DNA of 36,494 nucleotides, taken from positions 1-36,494 of the IMG/VR virus record IMGVR_UViG_3300047369_000126; one strand, 5' to 3'. How positions within the stretch are numbered: the first letter of the stretch is position 1; each line of letters begins with the position of its first letter. The DNA comes from a virus. Under the pieces are notes generated by a model. It saw only the letters and a program-made list of their open reading frames with translations, did not search any database and was not told the DNA's origin. A program made the translations under genes and the position numbers. Below, piece after piece: positions 7,066-16,324 of this stretch.

Positions 7066-9623
7066 TGGCAGAAATAAGAGTTGAATTAAGAGATTTTACA
7101 GATGGCATATTAGGTAATCTTGATATTACATCAAGCGATGACTTTCCTTTGTCATTAAGTTTTCAGAACTTTGATGTTAGGGATTTCAACTCAAGAAACG
7201 GAAGTTTTAGTAAAACCTTTAACATTCCTGCGTCTAAAAATAACAATAGACTTTTTAACCACATATATAAAGATGGTAATATTGATGTTAAAAAAGTAAG
7301 AAAAGATATAAAATCATCAATATACGTTGACAACATACCTGTTATAAATGGCAGTCTGCGTGTAACAAAAATAACAAAGAACGAGAGTGTTTTAAGTTAT
7401 GACTGTTTATTTTTGGGTGATAATATGGATTGGGCAAATCCAATAAAAGAGAAAGAGCTAAAAGATTTAGTCTTTACAACAACATATACATTTGAAAACC
7501 CGAATGGCTATAATCCAAACGGTCAACTTACCAATTTCCCTGATGGCAATAGAAGCCACGATGATTTCGCAAGTAATCAAGATAAATTAGTTTATCCTCT
7601 TTTGTCGGTTGGAGAGGGTGATAGTCCTAAATCACAGGTGGTAGAAGGTGATTTTGTTCCTTGTTTATACTTAAAAAACATATGGGATAAAATATTTGAG
7701 TCAGAAGGATATACTGTTGAATCTACTTTTTGTGATAGCGACTTCTTTAAATCATTAATAGTTCCATTGATATTTGAAAAAAACCCTGAAGTAATTAGCG
7801 AAAAGTTTGGTAAAATATCAAGAAATACTGATGAGGATGTTACTTCTGAAATAAACCTGTTTAACGCTAACGATGGTACGCAAACTCTTAATAGGGCTGT
7901 TGGCAACCCAAGTGTAAACATATCGGCAGACCCTTTAGATGATGTGTACTATGTGTTTGGTGGAGATTCTTCTGTGGATGCTTATAATGGAGGAGATACA
8001 TCAGGAACAACGGGCAATGTGCAGAATGGAAGCTCAGGTCTTACAAGTATGCTTGTAAAGAATACTAGCGGTGAAATGAATTTAGAGTGGGATATAGATG
8101 TAGAGTTGTTTGGTAACGCATTTAATGTTTTGTCTGACCCTGTTTTAGATTTTGAAGTTCAGGGATATATGGCTAGGGTTTCTGACGATGACGATTCTAG
8201 TGTTTATGATGCTGCAAATAAGATTTGGGAAAGTGATGTTATAGATGTTAACTTCACAGAACAAGGTATGCCTGATTCTATCATAAGAAATTTTAGCGGG
8301 GCAACAGAGGTTACTGATGTTGCAGGCACTAAGTATGTGTTTTATTTGAGGTTTAAACTTATAGATTATGCAGGTGGTCAGTTTGGTGATGATGCAGGTA
8401 GTGTTGGAATAAAATATACGGAAGGTAGCTTCATACAGATATATGAAACTGACGAATATGAAATAAACGAAGAAATAGGTAATCCTGCTTTTCTCTTACC
8501 GCAAGGCAAACAATCAGAATTTATTAGTGGTGTAGCACAGCTATTTAATCTTCAGTTTGAAACAGACCCTATTGAAAAAAAGGTCAAGGTAGAGCCATAC
8601 AATAATTTCTACAAAACAACAAGTGAATCTGTAAATTGGACTGAAAAAGTTGACCACTCTAAAAACGTAGAAGATGAGTTTTTATATGACTTAAAATCTA
8701 AAACAACTTTTAAATATAAAGACGCTAGTAATGACGCATTTCTTGACAGGTACAACAAAAAGAACTTTGTTCATTGGGGTGCTTATGAAGAAACAGACGA
8801 TACAAATTCTTTTTTAGAAGGCGAGTATAAAATAGAAAACAAATTCTTTTCCGCAACATTTAACTATAATGAAAGAGCCTATGTAGATACAACAGCAGGA
8901 CACTCTACATTGTTTACTCCTTTCATACCAATTTATCACACAGAGTACTCAGAGTTGTCGCAAAACACAGATAGGTCTGAGAAAGATTTTAATATTGGTG
9001 CTAGAATACTTTTGTTGCCGCCTAGAAATCAAACCGCTATTGATGAAGGTTTTTTGGGGGGTGTTCACGTTATGCATTCGTCAGAAAGCAATTTACCGAC
9101 AGGATATTCTTTAGCACCGCTTCCTAGCAATGATACATCAGCTACAAGTATTGCTAACACTAATTTTGCTAGAGCAAACTTTATAAACATAGATAATATA
9201 TTTTATAATTATACGGATGATGAAAAGCAATTTGCAAAGCTAAATAATGGACATGAAGATGTTGACTTAAATCTATCTTTTTCAGATGTTAAGTATGATG
9301 TAGCAGGAAGTATTGATGCTAGTGGTGAGCATAAAATAAACGGCTTATATCACTATTACTACGCTAGTATGATAAAGCAGTTGAGAGCTAAACCTAGAAT
9401 AAAAAAACTATACGTTAACTTAACTAAAACAGATATAGCTTTATTAGACTTTCAAAAACTTATTTTTATTGATGGTGTATATTATAGGCTAAACAAGGTT
9501 ATTGATTATAAGCCACAAGAAAATACACCTACAAAAGTAGAGTTGACTGAGTACTACAACTTAGGAGTAGATGTTGTTAAATTTGGTGAGGATATGGATA
9601 TGGTAAACGGTATAAATTTATAA
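7065..9623 (+). CDS. Large tail hub/baseplate-like protein (putative)
   Basis: An 852-residue protein. Its N-terminus contains FNSRNGSFSKTFNIPASKNN (48-67), a pattern I associate with large tail proteins of Bacteroidota phages. The N-terminal 120 residues look like the first hub domains, the middle (about 270-480) is beta-rich with acidic loops, and the C-terminus (about 790-852) again resembles hub-type strands, with YRLNKVIDYKP. It is probably part of the tail tip complex, the counterpart of tail-associated hub proteins. It overlaps its neighbours by one base at each end. No enzymatic motif is visible. Confidence 0.6.
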   Translation: MAEIRVELRDFTDGILGNLDITSSDDFPLSLSFQNFDVRDFNSRNGSFSKTFNIPASKNNNRLFNHIYKDGNIDVKKVRKDIKSSIYVDNIPVINGSLRVTKITKNESVLSYDCLFLGDNMDWANPIKEKELKDLVFTTTYTFENPNGYNPNGQLTNFPDGNRSHDDFASNQDKLVYPLLSVGEGDSPKSQVVEGDFVPCLYLKNIWDKIFESEGYTVESTFCDSDFFKSLIVPLIFEKNPEVISEKFGKISRNTDEDVTSEINLFNANDGTQTLNRAVGNPSVNISADPLDDVYYVFGGDSSVDAYNGGDTSGTTGNVQNGSSGLTSMLVKNTSGEMNLEWDIDVELFGNAFNVLSDPVLDFEVQGYMARVSDDDDSSVYDAANKIWESDVIDVNFTEQGMPDSIIRNFSGATEVTDVAGTKYVFYLRFKLIDYAGGQFGDDAGSVGIKYTEGSFIQIYETDEYEINEEIGNPAFLLPQGKQSEFISGVAQLFNLQFETDPIEKKVKVEPYNNFYKTTSESVNWTEKVDHSKNVEDEFLYDLKSKTTFKYKDASNDAFLDRYNKKNFVHWGAYEETDDTNSFLEGEYKIENKFFSATFNYNERAYVDTTAGHSTLFTPFIPIYHTEYSELSQNTDRSEKDFNIGARILLLPPRNQTAIDEGFLGGVHVMHSSESNLPTGYSLAPLPSNDTSATSIANTNFARANFINIDNIFYNYTDDEKQFAKLNNGHEDVDLNLSFSDVKYDVAGSIDASGEHKINGLYHYYYASMIKQLRAKPRIKKLYVNLTKTDIALLDFQKLIFIDGVYYRLNKVIDYKPQENTPTKVELTEYYNLGVDVVKFGEDMDMVNGINL

Positions 9624-10531
9624 TGAGAAAAATTAAAACAAGAATACAGGAAGCTAAATCTAATCCAAAATCTTTGGGTTATGAGGTTTACTGCACTATT
9701 GATGGTGTTGTAACACCTATTGTTTACCAAAGGTCAGAATTTGATGGTAGCTTATACTATGAAACAGTTAATGTTACTAAATCTAAAAGATTAAGAAGGC
9801 AAAAATCTTTGACAGGCACTAAATCTTTACTAACACCCGTTAAACAAAATGGAGCTACTATACTTCCTATATGTGTGTTTGACTATGACTATGGTGTTAC
9901 GGATTCTAGTAATAATGTAATTAAGTGGATAAGCTCTTACGACAGGTCTTTATTTGAGCAAAGCACCTCAGCTAATCAACCTAGTCTTGGTGTTAGAGGG
10001 GGAGGAGTAAATGGTTTTACACCTATTTACTTTAACAGAAGCGAATCTGATTTTATGTTGCTTAATTCACCAATAACAATTACGGGAGATTTTACTATGT
10101 TTTTTTACATAGAGCCTGTTGCAGTACCAATACATAAGCAATATAGACTACTAGGAAAAAGTGATGACAACGATATGTATCTTTCTATTGGAGAAGGTTA
10201 TAATGAAACTTATAATTTGAGCTTCTCATCTAGTAGTGAGGTTGTGGTTTCAACAACAGGATATTGGCAACCTAGTAGTAGAAAGCTGCTAATTACTATT
10301 CAAAGAAGCGGAAGCAATATATATATAAGAGAGAACGGAACTCAGATTCATACAGGCACAACGCCTACTAGCGACTTTACATTTGACCAAATAGGCAAGA
10401 TAGGAAACATAGCTATACCTACATTTAGTGGTTCTATGTATCACTTCTCAGCTTATGACGGATATATAACAACTAGACTTTCTGAAATGGAGAACTCAAT
10501 AATTAAAAAGGCAGCCTTAGCAAAAGAATAA
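9623..10531 (+). CDS. Tail protein with LamG-like domain
   Basis: A 302-residue protein. The basic N-terminus (1-75) is followed by a jelly-roll-like region at about 80-290 with recognisable LamG-type strands: SPITITGDFTMFFYIEP, LLGKSDDNDMYLSI, LLITIQRSGSNIYIRENG and a final SMYHFSAYDGYIT segment. It likely binds glycan or packs on the tail tip. It follows the hub-like gene with a one-base overlap and precedes the gp10-like gene by one base. It is one of five lectin-like proteins in this genome. Confidence 0.6.
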   Translation: MRKIKTRIQEAKSNPKSLGYEVYCTIDGVVTPIVYQRSEFDGSLYYETVNVTKSKRLRRQKSLTGTKSLLTPVKQNGATILPICVFDYDYGVTDSSNNVIKWISSYDRSLFEQSTSANQPSLGVRGGGVNGFTPIYFNRSESDFMLLNSPITITGDFTMFFYIEPVAVPIHKQYRLLGKSDDNDMYLSIGEGYNETYNLSFSSSSEVVVSTTGYWQPSSRKLLITIQRSGSNIYIRENGTQIHTGTTPTSDFTFDQIGKIGNIAIPTFSGSMYHFSAYDGYITTRLSEMENSIIKKAALAKE

Positions 10532-10532
10532 T

Positions 10533-11060
10533 ATGGCAGAGATTAGTTTAAATAAGATGAGAAGTATTCTTCAAGATATTGGAGATGACTTAATAGATGG
10601 CATAAGAGGCGAATTAAGTAGGCAAGGGCATAACAACACGGGAACTCTTTCTGACAGCATTAGGTATGAGATAGAAGAGTTTGGGGGCAATATGTCTTTA
10701 CTTGTTATAGCGGACGATGTTGAGTACGCTCAATATGTAAACGAAGGGTTCTTTCCTAACTCACTACCAAATATGGATGCCATACAGGAGTGGGTTAATG
10801 AAAGAGGTATAACTCCTAGTAGTCAAAAAATGAAAAACTCTAAAGACCCTCAAAGAGCTTTAGCCTTTGCAATAGCTAAGGCAATAATGAGTGAGGGTTC
10901 TCCTACAAGAGGCGCTTTTAAATATTCAAACAATAGAAAGAGAAGAGGTTTTGTTAATAGACCTTTTGGCTCAAGGAAAAGGGGCATAGAAAGAAAAATA
11001 GTAAACGGTATGTCTGTTGAGATAGATATATCTATGGATTCAATAATTAAAAAAGCATAA
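10533..11060 (+). CDS. HK97 gp10-like head-tail/tail completion protein
   Basis: A 175-residue protein with the gp10-like layout: an N-terminal helix, then NNTGTLSDSIRYEI (the conserved TG.L..SI segment), VIADDVEYAQYVNEG (the Y..YV..G pattern), and a C-terminal region with RALAFAIAKAI and a basic tail. In HK97-type phages this protein sits at the head-tail interface or tail completion ring. Here it lies directly upstream of the tape measure, overlapping it by one base, and not among the head genes. Confidence 0.7.
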   Translation: MAEISLNKMRSILQDIGDDLIDGIRGELSRQGHNNTGTLSDSIRYEIEEFGGNMSLLVIADDVEYAQYVNEGFFPNSLPNMDAIQEWVNERGITPSSQKMKNSKDPQRALAFAIAKAIMSEGSPTRGAFKYSNNRKRRGFVNRPFGSRKRGIERKIVNGMSVEIDISMDSIIKKA

Positions 11061-13828
11061 TGGCAAAAAAGGTAAATACTTTAATTGAGGTTACTATAAA
11101 GGGTAACGACAAGCTAATAGAATTAAGAAAAGAAGTAGAGCTTTACTCTAAGAATCTTAAAGACTTAAAGAAAGAAAATAAAGATGTAAAAAACATTAGC
11201 GATGAAACCGCTCGTGCTTTTGCTGAACAAGAAACAAGCCTTAAGAAAGCTAGGAGAGAATATGGTAACGCTCAGAAAGAACTAAAAGGATTTAGCGAAA
11301 CGACAAAGAAGTCAACAGGATTTGTTACTAAAATGGCTAAAAGCTTTGGTCTTGCTCAGATTGGAGCTACTCTATTTATGAGGGCTATGAACTCTGTTAG
11401 ACAAGCTGTGTTAGATGCTGTAAATACTATTGCTGACTTTGACTTTCAAATGGCTAAGGTAAAGGCGATAACAGGAGCAAACGCTAAGGAGTTTGCTAAG
11501 TTAGAGTCGTCTGCAATGAGATTGGGTAGGACAACTTTCTTTACAGCTACACAGGTGGCTGAAATGCAAGAATCTTTGTCAAGGCTAGGTTTTACTACAA
11601 CAGAGGTTGTTGCTGCTCAAGAAGCTATATTAGAGCTGTCTACCGCAATGAGTTCTGACTTAGGAAGAACGGCTACTATTGTTGCTGCTGCCATAAGAGG
11701 TTTTGGTGCTGACGCTAACCAAACACAAAGGTTTGTTGATGTTATGGGTAAATCTTTTACAAGTTCTGCATTAGACCTTGAAAAGTTTCAAACGTCAATG
11801 ACTAAAGTTTCAGCTATTGCTGCTGATTCAGGATTTACTTTTGAGGAAACAACATCTATGTTAGGTTTGTTAACAGATAGAGGTATTGAAGCGTCTATTG
11901 CAGGTACATCTTTGCGTAACATACTTCTTAAAATGCAAGACCCTACATCTGACCTTTCAAGAAGGCTAGGTCAAACTGTTCACTCAGGAGAAGATTTTAT
12001 AAAAGCTCTAAGAACATTAAAATTAGAAGGTACTGAAATGGCTGATGTAATGGGGATTGTTAACGTTAGACAGGCTAACGCATTTACATCTTTCATAAAC
12101 AGTGCTGACGCTTTAGAGCTTTTTAACAAAAGACTAGAAGAGGCTAATGGCTCAACGGGAGAAATGGCTGAAATTATGGAGGACACCCTAAAGGGTTCTA
12201 TAAACAAAGCTAAGTCAGCTTGGGAAGGATTTATTTTGTCGTTGGACAAAGGTAGAGGAACTGTTGCTACAACACTAAGAGGTGTTTATGGTGCTGCTAC
12301 ATATTGGCTAAATAGGTGGGCAGACCAAATGGCTACAACAAGTCAAACAGCAGAAGGCATTGTTGATAATCAGCTAAAAATAGCTCAATATCAAATATCG
12401 GAAACATCAAGGCTTTACGGAGAAGAGGCTGCGGGAACTTTGTCAACTCAACTAAAGATTCAATCTGAAGATTTAAAAAAGTCTTTAGAAGGTATGCAGA
12501 AAGAGTATGAAAAGCAGTTGGAAATATCTCAAAATGATAATTTTGGAATAGCTAGACAAAATGCTAAAGAAGAAGCTGAAAGACTCAAAAAAAGGATTCA
12601 ATCTTATCAAATAGCCACTCAAGAGATTATAAGAATGTCTGAGGAGGAAGCTAAAAAAGAAGAGCTTAATCAAAAGAAAAGAGAGCAAGACAGGCTAAAT
12701 GAGTTGGCAAGACAAAAAGACTTAATAGCAATACAGGAGGATTTGTTAAACCAAGCTAAACTTATGCCTCAAACAACAGAAGCTGAGATTGCCGCTAAGA
12801 ATAGAAAGATTGGCGTCATTGAAACTGAAATAGCAAGATTAAAAGCACTAGGAAAAGAACAAAAGAAAACAACAGGTAAGACTGAATCGCCTATTGCTGA
12901 TGATTTTAGTGGTCAAGCCGACAAAATAGCCAAACAAAGGTTCTCTATTATAGAGCAAGATATGTTTGACAAGGAGCAAATTCTTAGGCAGCAATATATT
13001 GACGGAACTATCTCTACTGAAGAGATTCTAAATCAAAAGATTTTTAAAATGAAAACTAAACACCTTCAAGATTCTTTAGTTGAAGAGCAAGGGTTCTTGG
13101 ATAGTATGTTTAGTGCTAATGAAATTGTGTCAAACGCTCTCATAGAACTAAAGCATAAGGAAAAGTCAGCCACAGAAAAATCTCAGATTGCTAAGGATAA
13201 AGCAACTCAAGATGAAATACAAAACATAATACTTCACTCAGCAACAGCTCAAGAAGCTTTTTCTCAAATAATATCAATGAAAATTAATGAGATATTATTA
13301 GACGCTATGGGTTCTCTTTGGGGTGATAAAACAATACCTTTCTTAGCTAAAGTTGGATTAGCTATTGGTATGAAGTCTTTAGTAACACCCTTAATAAACA
13401 ATCTTCTTGGAGGTGGAGGAAGTGATAATTCAGCTACGAAATCGAGCGAAGGAACTTACTTTGCTAACGGTGGTCTTACAAATGGAGGTATGTTTCAAGG
13501 TGCATCACACGCTAATGGCGGTGTTAAATTTAGAGTTGGTGGTAGAATACACGAAGCTGAGGGTGGTGAAGCAATTATCAACAAGAAATCAACAAGTATG
13601 TTTAGACCTGTGCTATCAGCAATAAACAGTTACAATGGTAATGGTGTAAAGTTCGCTGATGGCGGTTTACTCAATAGTGGAGAGAAGTTTGCGATGGGTG
13701 GTGAACTAAGGTCTGCACAACAATTAATAAGCGGAGGAATGGGAAGTTCTAAGGTTGTAATCGTAGAAAGTGATATGACAGATGTGCAGAATAGAATATC
13801 TGCTATTGAAAGTCAGGCTACTTTTTAA
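11060..13828 (+). CDS. Tail tape measure protein
   Basis: A 922-residue protein. N-terminal coiled coil (about 1-90), a hydrophobic patch, then a TP901-type tape-measure core at about 115-310: FDFQMAKVKAITGA, AMRLGRTTFFTATQVAEMQESLSRLGF, SSALDLEKFQTSMTKVSAIAADSGFTFEETTSMLG. A long coiled coil follows at about 440-620, then a Gly/Asn-rich C-terminus with ANGG repeats. It sets tail length and is ejected ahead of DNA. At about 0.15 nm per residue, 922 residues predict a tail near 140 nm. It is followed at once by a promoter and HTH gene. Confidence 0.95.
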   Translation: MAKKVNTLIEVTIKGNDKLIELRKEVELYSKNLKDLKKENKDVKNISDETARAFAEQETSLKKARREYGNAQKELKGFSETTKKSTGFVTKMAKSFGLAQIGATLFMRAMNSVRQAVLDAVNTIADFDFQMAKVKAITGANAKEFAKLESSAMRLGRTTFFTATQVAEMQESLSRLGFTTTEVVAAQEAILELSTAMSSDLGRTATIVAAAIRGFGADANQTQRFVDVMGKSFTSSALDLEKFQTSMTKVSAIAADSGFTFEETTSMLGLLTDRGIEASIAGTSLRNILLKMQDPTSDLSRRLGQTVHSGEDFIKALRTLKLEGTEMADVMGIVNVRQANAFTSFINSADALELFNKRLEEANGSTGEMAEIMEDTLKGSINKAKSAWEGFILSLDKGRGTVATTLRGVYGAATYWLNRWADQMATTSQTAEGIVDNQLKIAQYQISETSRLYGEEAAGTLSTQLKIQSEDLKKSLEGMQKEYEKQLEISQNDNFGIARQNAKEEAERLKKRIQSYQIATQEIIRMSEEEAKKEELNQKKREQDRLNELARQKDLIAIQEDLLNQAKLMPQTTEAEIAAKNRKIGVIETEIARLKALGKEQKKTTGKTESPIADDFSGQADKIAKQRFSIIEQDMFDKEQILRQQYIDGTISTEEILNQKIFKMKTKHLQDSLVEEQGFLDSMFSANEIVSNALIELKHKEKSATEKSQIAKDKATQDEIQNIILHSATAQEAFSQIISMKINEILLDAMGSLWGDKTIPFLAKVGLAIGMKSLVTPLINNLLGGGGSDNSATKSSEGTYFANGGLTNGGMFQGASHANGGVKFRVGGRIHEAEGGEAIINKKSTSMFRPVLSAINSYNGNGVKFADGGLLNSGEKFAMGGELRSAQQLISGGMGSSKVVIVESDMTDVQNRISAIESQATF

Positions 13829-13836
13829 TATATTTG
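13806..13836 (+). promoter_or_regulatory. Promoter for late HTH gene
   Basis: TTG at 13806-13808 (ATTG in context), a 20-nt spacer, and TATATTTG at 13829-13836. The boxes overlap the last codons and stop of the tape measure gene. Only 3 nt separate the -7 box from the ATG at 13840, so the mRNA should be leaderless. Confidence 0.6.
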
Positions 13837-13839
13837 CAT

Positions 13840-14157
13840 ATGATAAGACAGAATAGTGCTGATATTGTTGATGAGTTCATAGACATCATATACAATGAAG
13901 TCAAAGCACGATACTCTGAGGAAGCAGGAATAAAAAATGTCCTGAACCATTTATCAGAGAAAGGTCTTATCGAGCCTAGAAAGCTAAGGGATTATATGAT
14001 AATAAGAGATTTTGACAGAATACTCTTGGAGAATGACAACAACTATACTTATACCTATATGGATATATCTATTAAGTATGATGTTTCAGAGAGAACTATA
14101 CAGAATATAATCTATAAGCACAAGCGTAAATACAACAAGGATTACAACATTAGGTAG
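13840..14157 (+). CDS. Small HTH DNA-binding protein
   Basis: A 105-residue protein whose C-terminal third, YMDISIKYDVSERTIQNIIY, fits a helix-turn-helix of the sigma region 4/Mor-like kind and is followed by a basic tail (KHKRKYNKD). It sits between the tape measure and the prohead protease, the usual boundary of two transcription units. Both this gene and the next have their own -7 box, so it may regulate structural transcription. I chose the ATG at 13840 because an in-frame TTG at 13834 lies inside the -7 box. The target is unknown. Confidence 0.6.
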   Translation: MIRQNSADIVDEFIDIIYNEVKARYSEEAGIKNVLNHLSEKGLIEPRKLRDYMIIRDFDRILLENDNNYTYTYMDISIKYDVSERTIQNIIYKHKRKYNKDYNIR

Positions 14158-14196
14158 TTTTGACCATTTCTGCGAAAGATATTAACTATTAATAAT

Positions 14197-14204
14197 TAAA
14201 TTTG
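14197..14204 (+). promoter_or_regulatory. -7 box TAAATTTG before protease gene
   Basis: TAAATTTG matches TAnnTTTG and ends 4 nt before the ATG at 14209, again implying a leaderless mRNA. No TTTG lies at the expected distance upstream, so the promoter may need an activator, for instance the HTH protein encoded just upstream. Confidence 0.5.
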
Positions 14205-14208
14205 CAAA

Positions 14209-15213
14209 ATGAACAAATGGTATTCAATAGAAAATAAAGCGGATAATAACGTAGAAATATCTATCTATGATGAGATAGGTGATTACGGAACATCTGCTAA
14301 AAACTTTATAGAAGAAGTAAAGGCTGTTGGAACTGCTGACATCACATTACGCATCAACTCTGTTGGTGGTAGTGTATTTGATGGTTTAGCTATTTACAAT
14401 ACTTTACGTTCTCACAATGGATATGTAAACATTAAGATTGAAGGTTTAGCTGCATCTATATCAACTGTCATTGCTATGGCAGGAGATAATATTGAGATGT
14501 CAGAAAACGGATTCTTTATGATACACAATCCTTTTGGACAATCGGCAGGTGAAGCAGGTGATATGCGTAAGACTGCTGATTTACTTGACAAGATAAAAAA
14601 TGAAATTATCGAAATATATTCTAAGAAGTCAAACCTTTCGTTTGAAACTCTTTCTGATATGATGGATAAAGAAACTTGGTTGTCTAGTCAAGAAGCAATG
14701 GACTATGGCTTTATAGATACAATTACAGAGCCTATGAAAGTTGCAGCATCTTTTGACTTATCTAAGTTTACAAACGTAAACGAGAAAGAAGTTAAGGATA
14801 AATTAGAATTAATTACTAACAAAAAATCAATTAAAATGACCGAAGAATTAAAAACTTGGTTCAACGGTGTTAAAGAGGAAATCTTAAACGCTGTTAAAGG
14901 AGAGGAAGTTTCTACTCCTGCTGAAGAAGTTTCTATTTCTATTTCAGATAATGAGGTTATCGTTAACAAGTTCGAAGAGCTTGAGGAAAACGCTAAATCT
15001 CTAACAGAAGAAAAAGAAGAATTAGCAGGTCTTGTTGGAGAAAAAGAAAGCGTTATCGCTAACTTAGAAAACAAGGTTGCTGATATGGAAGCTAAACTAG
15101 CGAAATTAGAAGCTACTGAAACTAACGTAGAAGCTGATGCCGACCCTGCAATCAATGAAAATGATGTTGTAGTGAACAAGTGGGATGCTTTTGCTAAATC
15201 AATTTTAAAATAA
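14209..15213 (+). CDS. ClpP-like prohead protease with scaffold-like C-terminus
   Basis: A 334-residue protein. Residues 1-185 are a ClpP/S49-like serine protease: RINSVGGSVFDGLAIYN (49-65), nucleophile S83 in GLAAS, H106 in FFMIHNPFG, and an acidic residue at D153 or E155 in MDKETWLSS, followed by EAMDYGFID. Residues 210-334 are acidic and coiled-coil rich, like a scaffolding domain. The protease would cleave scaffold and capsid during head maturation. An in-frame ATG at 14836 (M210), preceded by an A-rich stretch like that before the capsid gene, may start a separate 125-residue scaffold, as lambda Nu3 arises inside gene C. The major capsid gene follows after 14 nt. Confidence 0.85.
   Translation: MNKWYSIENKADNNVEISIYDEIGDYGTSAKNFIEEVKAVGTADITLRINSVGGSVFDGLAIYNTLRSHNGYVNIKIEGLAASISTVIAMAGDNIEMSENGFFMIHNPFGQSAGEAGDMRKTADLLDKIKNEIIEIYSKKSNLSFETLSDMMDKETWLSSQEAMDYGFIDTITEPMKVAASFDLSKFTNVNEKEVKDKLELITNKKSIKMTEELKTWFNGVKEEILNAVKGEEVSTPAEEVSISISDNEVIVNKFEELEENAKSLTEEKEELAGLVGEKESVIANLENKVADMEAKLAKLEATETNVEADADPAINENDVVVNKWDAFAKSILK
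14836..15213 (+). CDS. Possible nested scaffolding protein (internal start)
   Basis: In-frame internal start M210 of the prohead protease gene. The context TCAATTAAAATG resembles that of the capsid gene (TTAATAAAAAATG), and it falls exactly at the domain boundary. The 125-residue product would be acidic and mostly coiled coil (about 50-115), as expected of a scaffold. Lambda C/Nu3 is the known precedent. No separate scaffold gene is visible elsewhere in the head block. Expression is inferred only. Confidence 0.35.
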   Translation: MTEELKTWFNGVKEEILNAVKGEEVSTPAEEVSISISDNEVIVNKFEELEENAKSLTEEKEELAGLVGEKESVIANLENKVADMEAKLAKLEATETNVEADADPAINENDVVVNKWDAFAKSILK

Positions 15214-15227
15214 TAAATTAATAAAAA

Positions 15228-16259
15228 ATGGGATTTAATATAACAACAGCAGGTTTACCAACTGTTGAACAGTATGATGTAAACAGAAGCATTATCGAGC
15301 CTATCTTTATGGGTCAAGATTATATGCAATATATGGAAGTATTACCTAACATTAAAGGTACTACTGTAATAGACAAGTTCAATCAATTAGGAAAGATTAC
15401 TAAGGCTTTCACTAATGGTGCGTTTGATGGTGATTCTTCAACAGCAGCACAAGGTGCAACAATCACAATCACTCCTTCTCGTGTAGAAGCTGAGATTGAG
15501 TTTAGAGCAAACGAGCTTTTCAATAAAATGAAAGGTCAATTAATGAGAGGTCAGCACGACTTTGACAACGTTGACGGTACTATCGTTAAGAACATTCTTC
15601 TTGACTTAATCGGACAAGGTGTTAAAGCTGACTTTAACCGTCAAGTATGGTTATCGGATGTTGCAGAAGCTGACGCTAACTACGGTATCTATGATGGTAT
15701 CTTCCAAGTAGCAAGAGAAGCAGGTGCAACAGCACTAACAAGTGCTTCTTTAGACGCTTCTACTCAAGATGATGGTGCAGCTTTAGTTGCAGGTAACGCT
15801 TTAGATATTCTAAAGAAATTATATGACAATGCTTCTCCTGAATTGTTAGAAGCAGGAAATCACGTTTTCTTCGTATCAGGTGATATCGCTGATGACTATA
15901 TGGCTTCTACGTTAGAATCTTCTAACTTTGCAGCAGCAGGTTACGGTGCATTAGTAAACGGTGTTCCTCAGTTAACTTACAGAGGTATTCCTTTAATAGT
16001 TCGTAGAGATTGGGATGTAGCTATTGCTGCTGACTTTGCTGAAATTAATGGTCAAAACGCTGCTGCTGAAACTCACAGAGCAATGCTAACTACAAAAGAT
16101 GCTTTCGTTGTAGGAACTGACTTTGATGAAAACTCTGTTGAGCAATGGTATTCACAAGATAACAAGGCTTACAGATTCAGAGTATCTTATATGGTTGGTG
16201 TAGCATTAAAAGATGCTAAATTAGCTGTATATTACACTCCTGATGCAATAGCTGTATAA
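15228..16259 (+). CDS. Major capsid protein
   Basis: A 343-residue protein directly downstream of the prohead protease. It has a typical layout: N-terminal arm with EPIFMGQDYMQYMEVLPNIK, a central region with SRVEAEIEFRANELFNKMKG, and a C-terminal half with QLTYRGIPLIVRRDWD and the end VGVALKDAKLAVYYTP, a pattern common in Bacteroidota phage capsid proteins. Codons favour GCT, GGT and AAC and it is flanked by a strong terminator, fitting very high expression. An HK97 fold is expected from the protease and terminase context but is not proven by sequence here. Confidence 0.8.
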   Translation: MGFNITTAGLPTVEQYDVNRSIIEPIFMGQDYMQYMEVLPNIKGTTVIDKFNQLGKITKAFTNGAFDGDSSTAAQGATITITPSRVEAEIEFRANELFNKMKGQLMRGQHDFDNVDGTIVKNILLDLIGQGVKADFNRQVWLSDVAEADANYGIYDGIFQVAREAGATALTSASLDASTQDDGAALVAGNALDILKKLYDNASPELLEAGNHVFFVSGDIADDYMASTLESSNFAAAGYGALVNGVPQLTYRGIPLIVRRDWDVAIAADFAEINGQNAAAETHRAMLTTKDAFVVGTDFDENSVEQWYSQDNKAYRFRVSYMVGVALKDAKLAVYYTPDAIAV

Positions 16260-16268
16260 TTCAATTTA

Positions 16269-16303
16269 ATTAATGGGGGATGAAACACTCCCCCTTAATT
16301 TTT
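16269..16303 (+). terminator. Terminator after major capsid gene
   Basis: GGGGGA (16275-16280) and TCCCCC (16289-16294) form a 6-bp GC-rich stem with an 8-nt loop. TTAA on both sides extends it past a one-base bulge, and a TTTTT run ends at 16303. It starts about 10 nt after the capsid stop. It probably reduces read-through so that capsid mRNA exceeds downstream mRNA. Confidence 0.75.
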
Positions 16304-16324
16304 AACTTTTAATAACACAAGAAA

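Noticed and set aside
12185-12197. ACCCTAAAGGGTT inside the tape measure gene, similar to AAGGGTT sites
   Set aside because: A single site without the 11-bp array, palindrome spacing or hexamers; within chance expectation.
13407-13625. 72-codon frame inside the tape measure gene
   Set aside because: Lies wholly within the tape measure C-terminus in another frame; no evidence of separate expression.
14703-15179. 158-codon - strand frame inside the protease gene
   Set aside because: Ser/Leu-rich antisense of the acidic coiled-coil region; this pattern arises from the + strand codon use and has no start signals.
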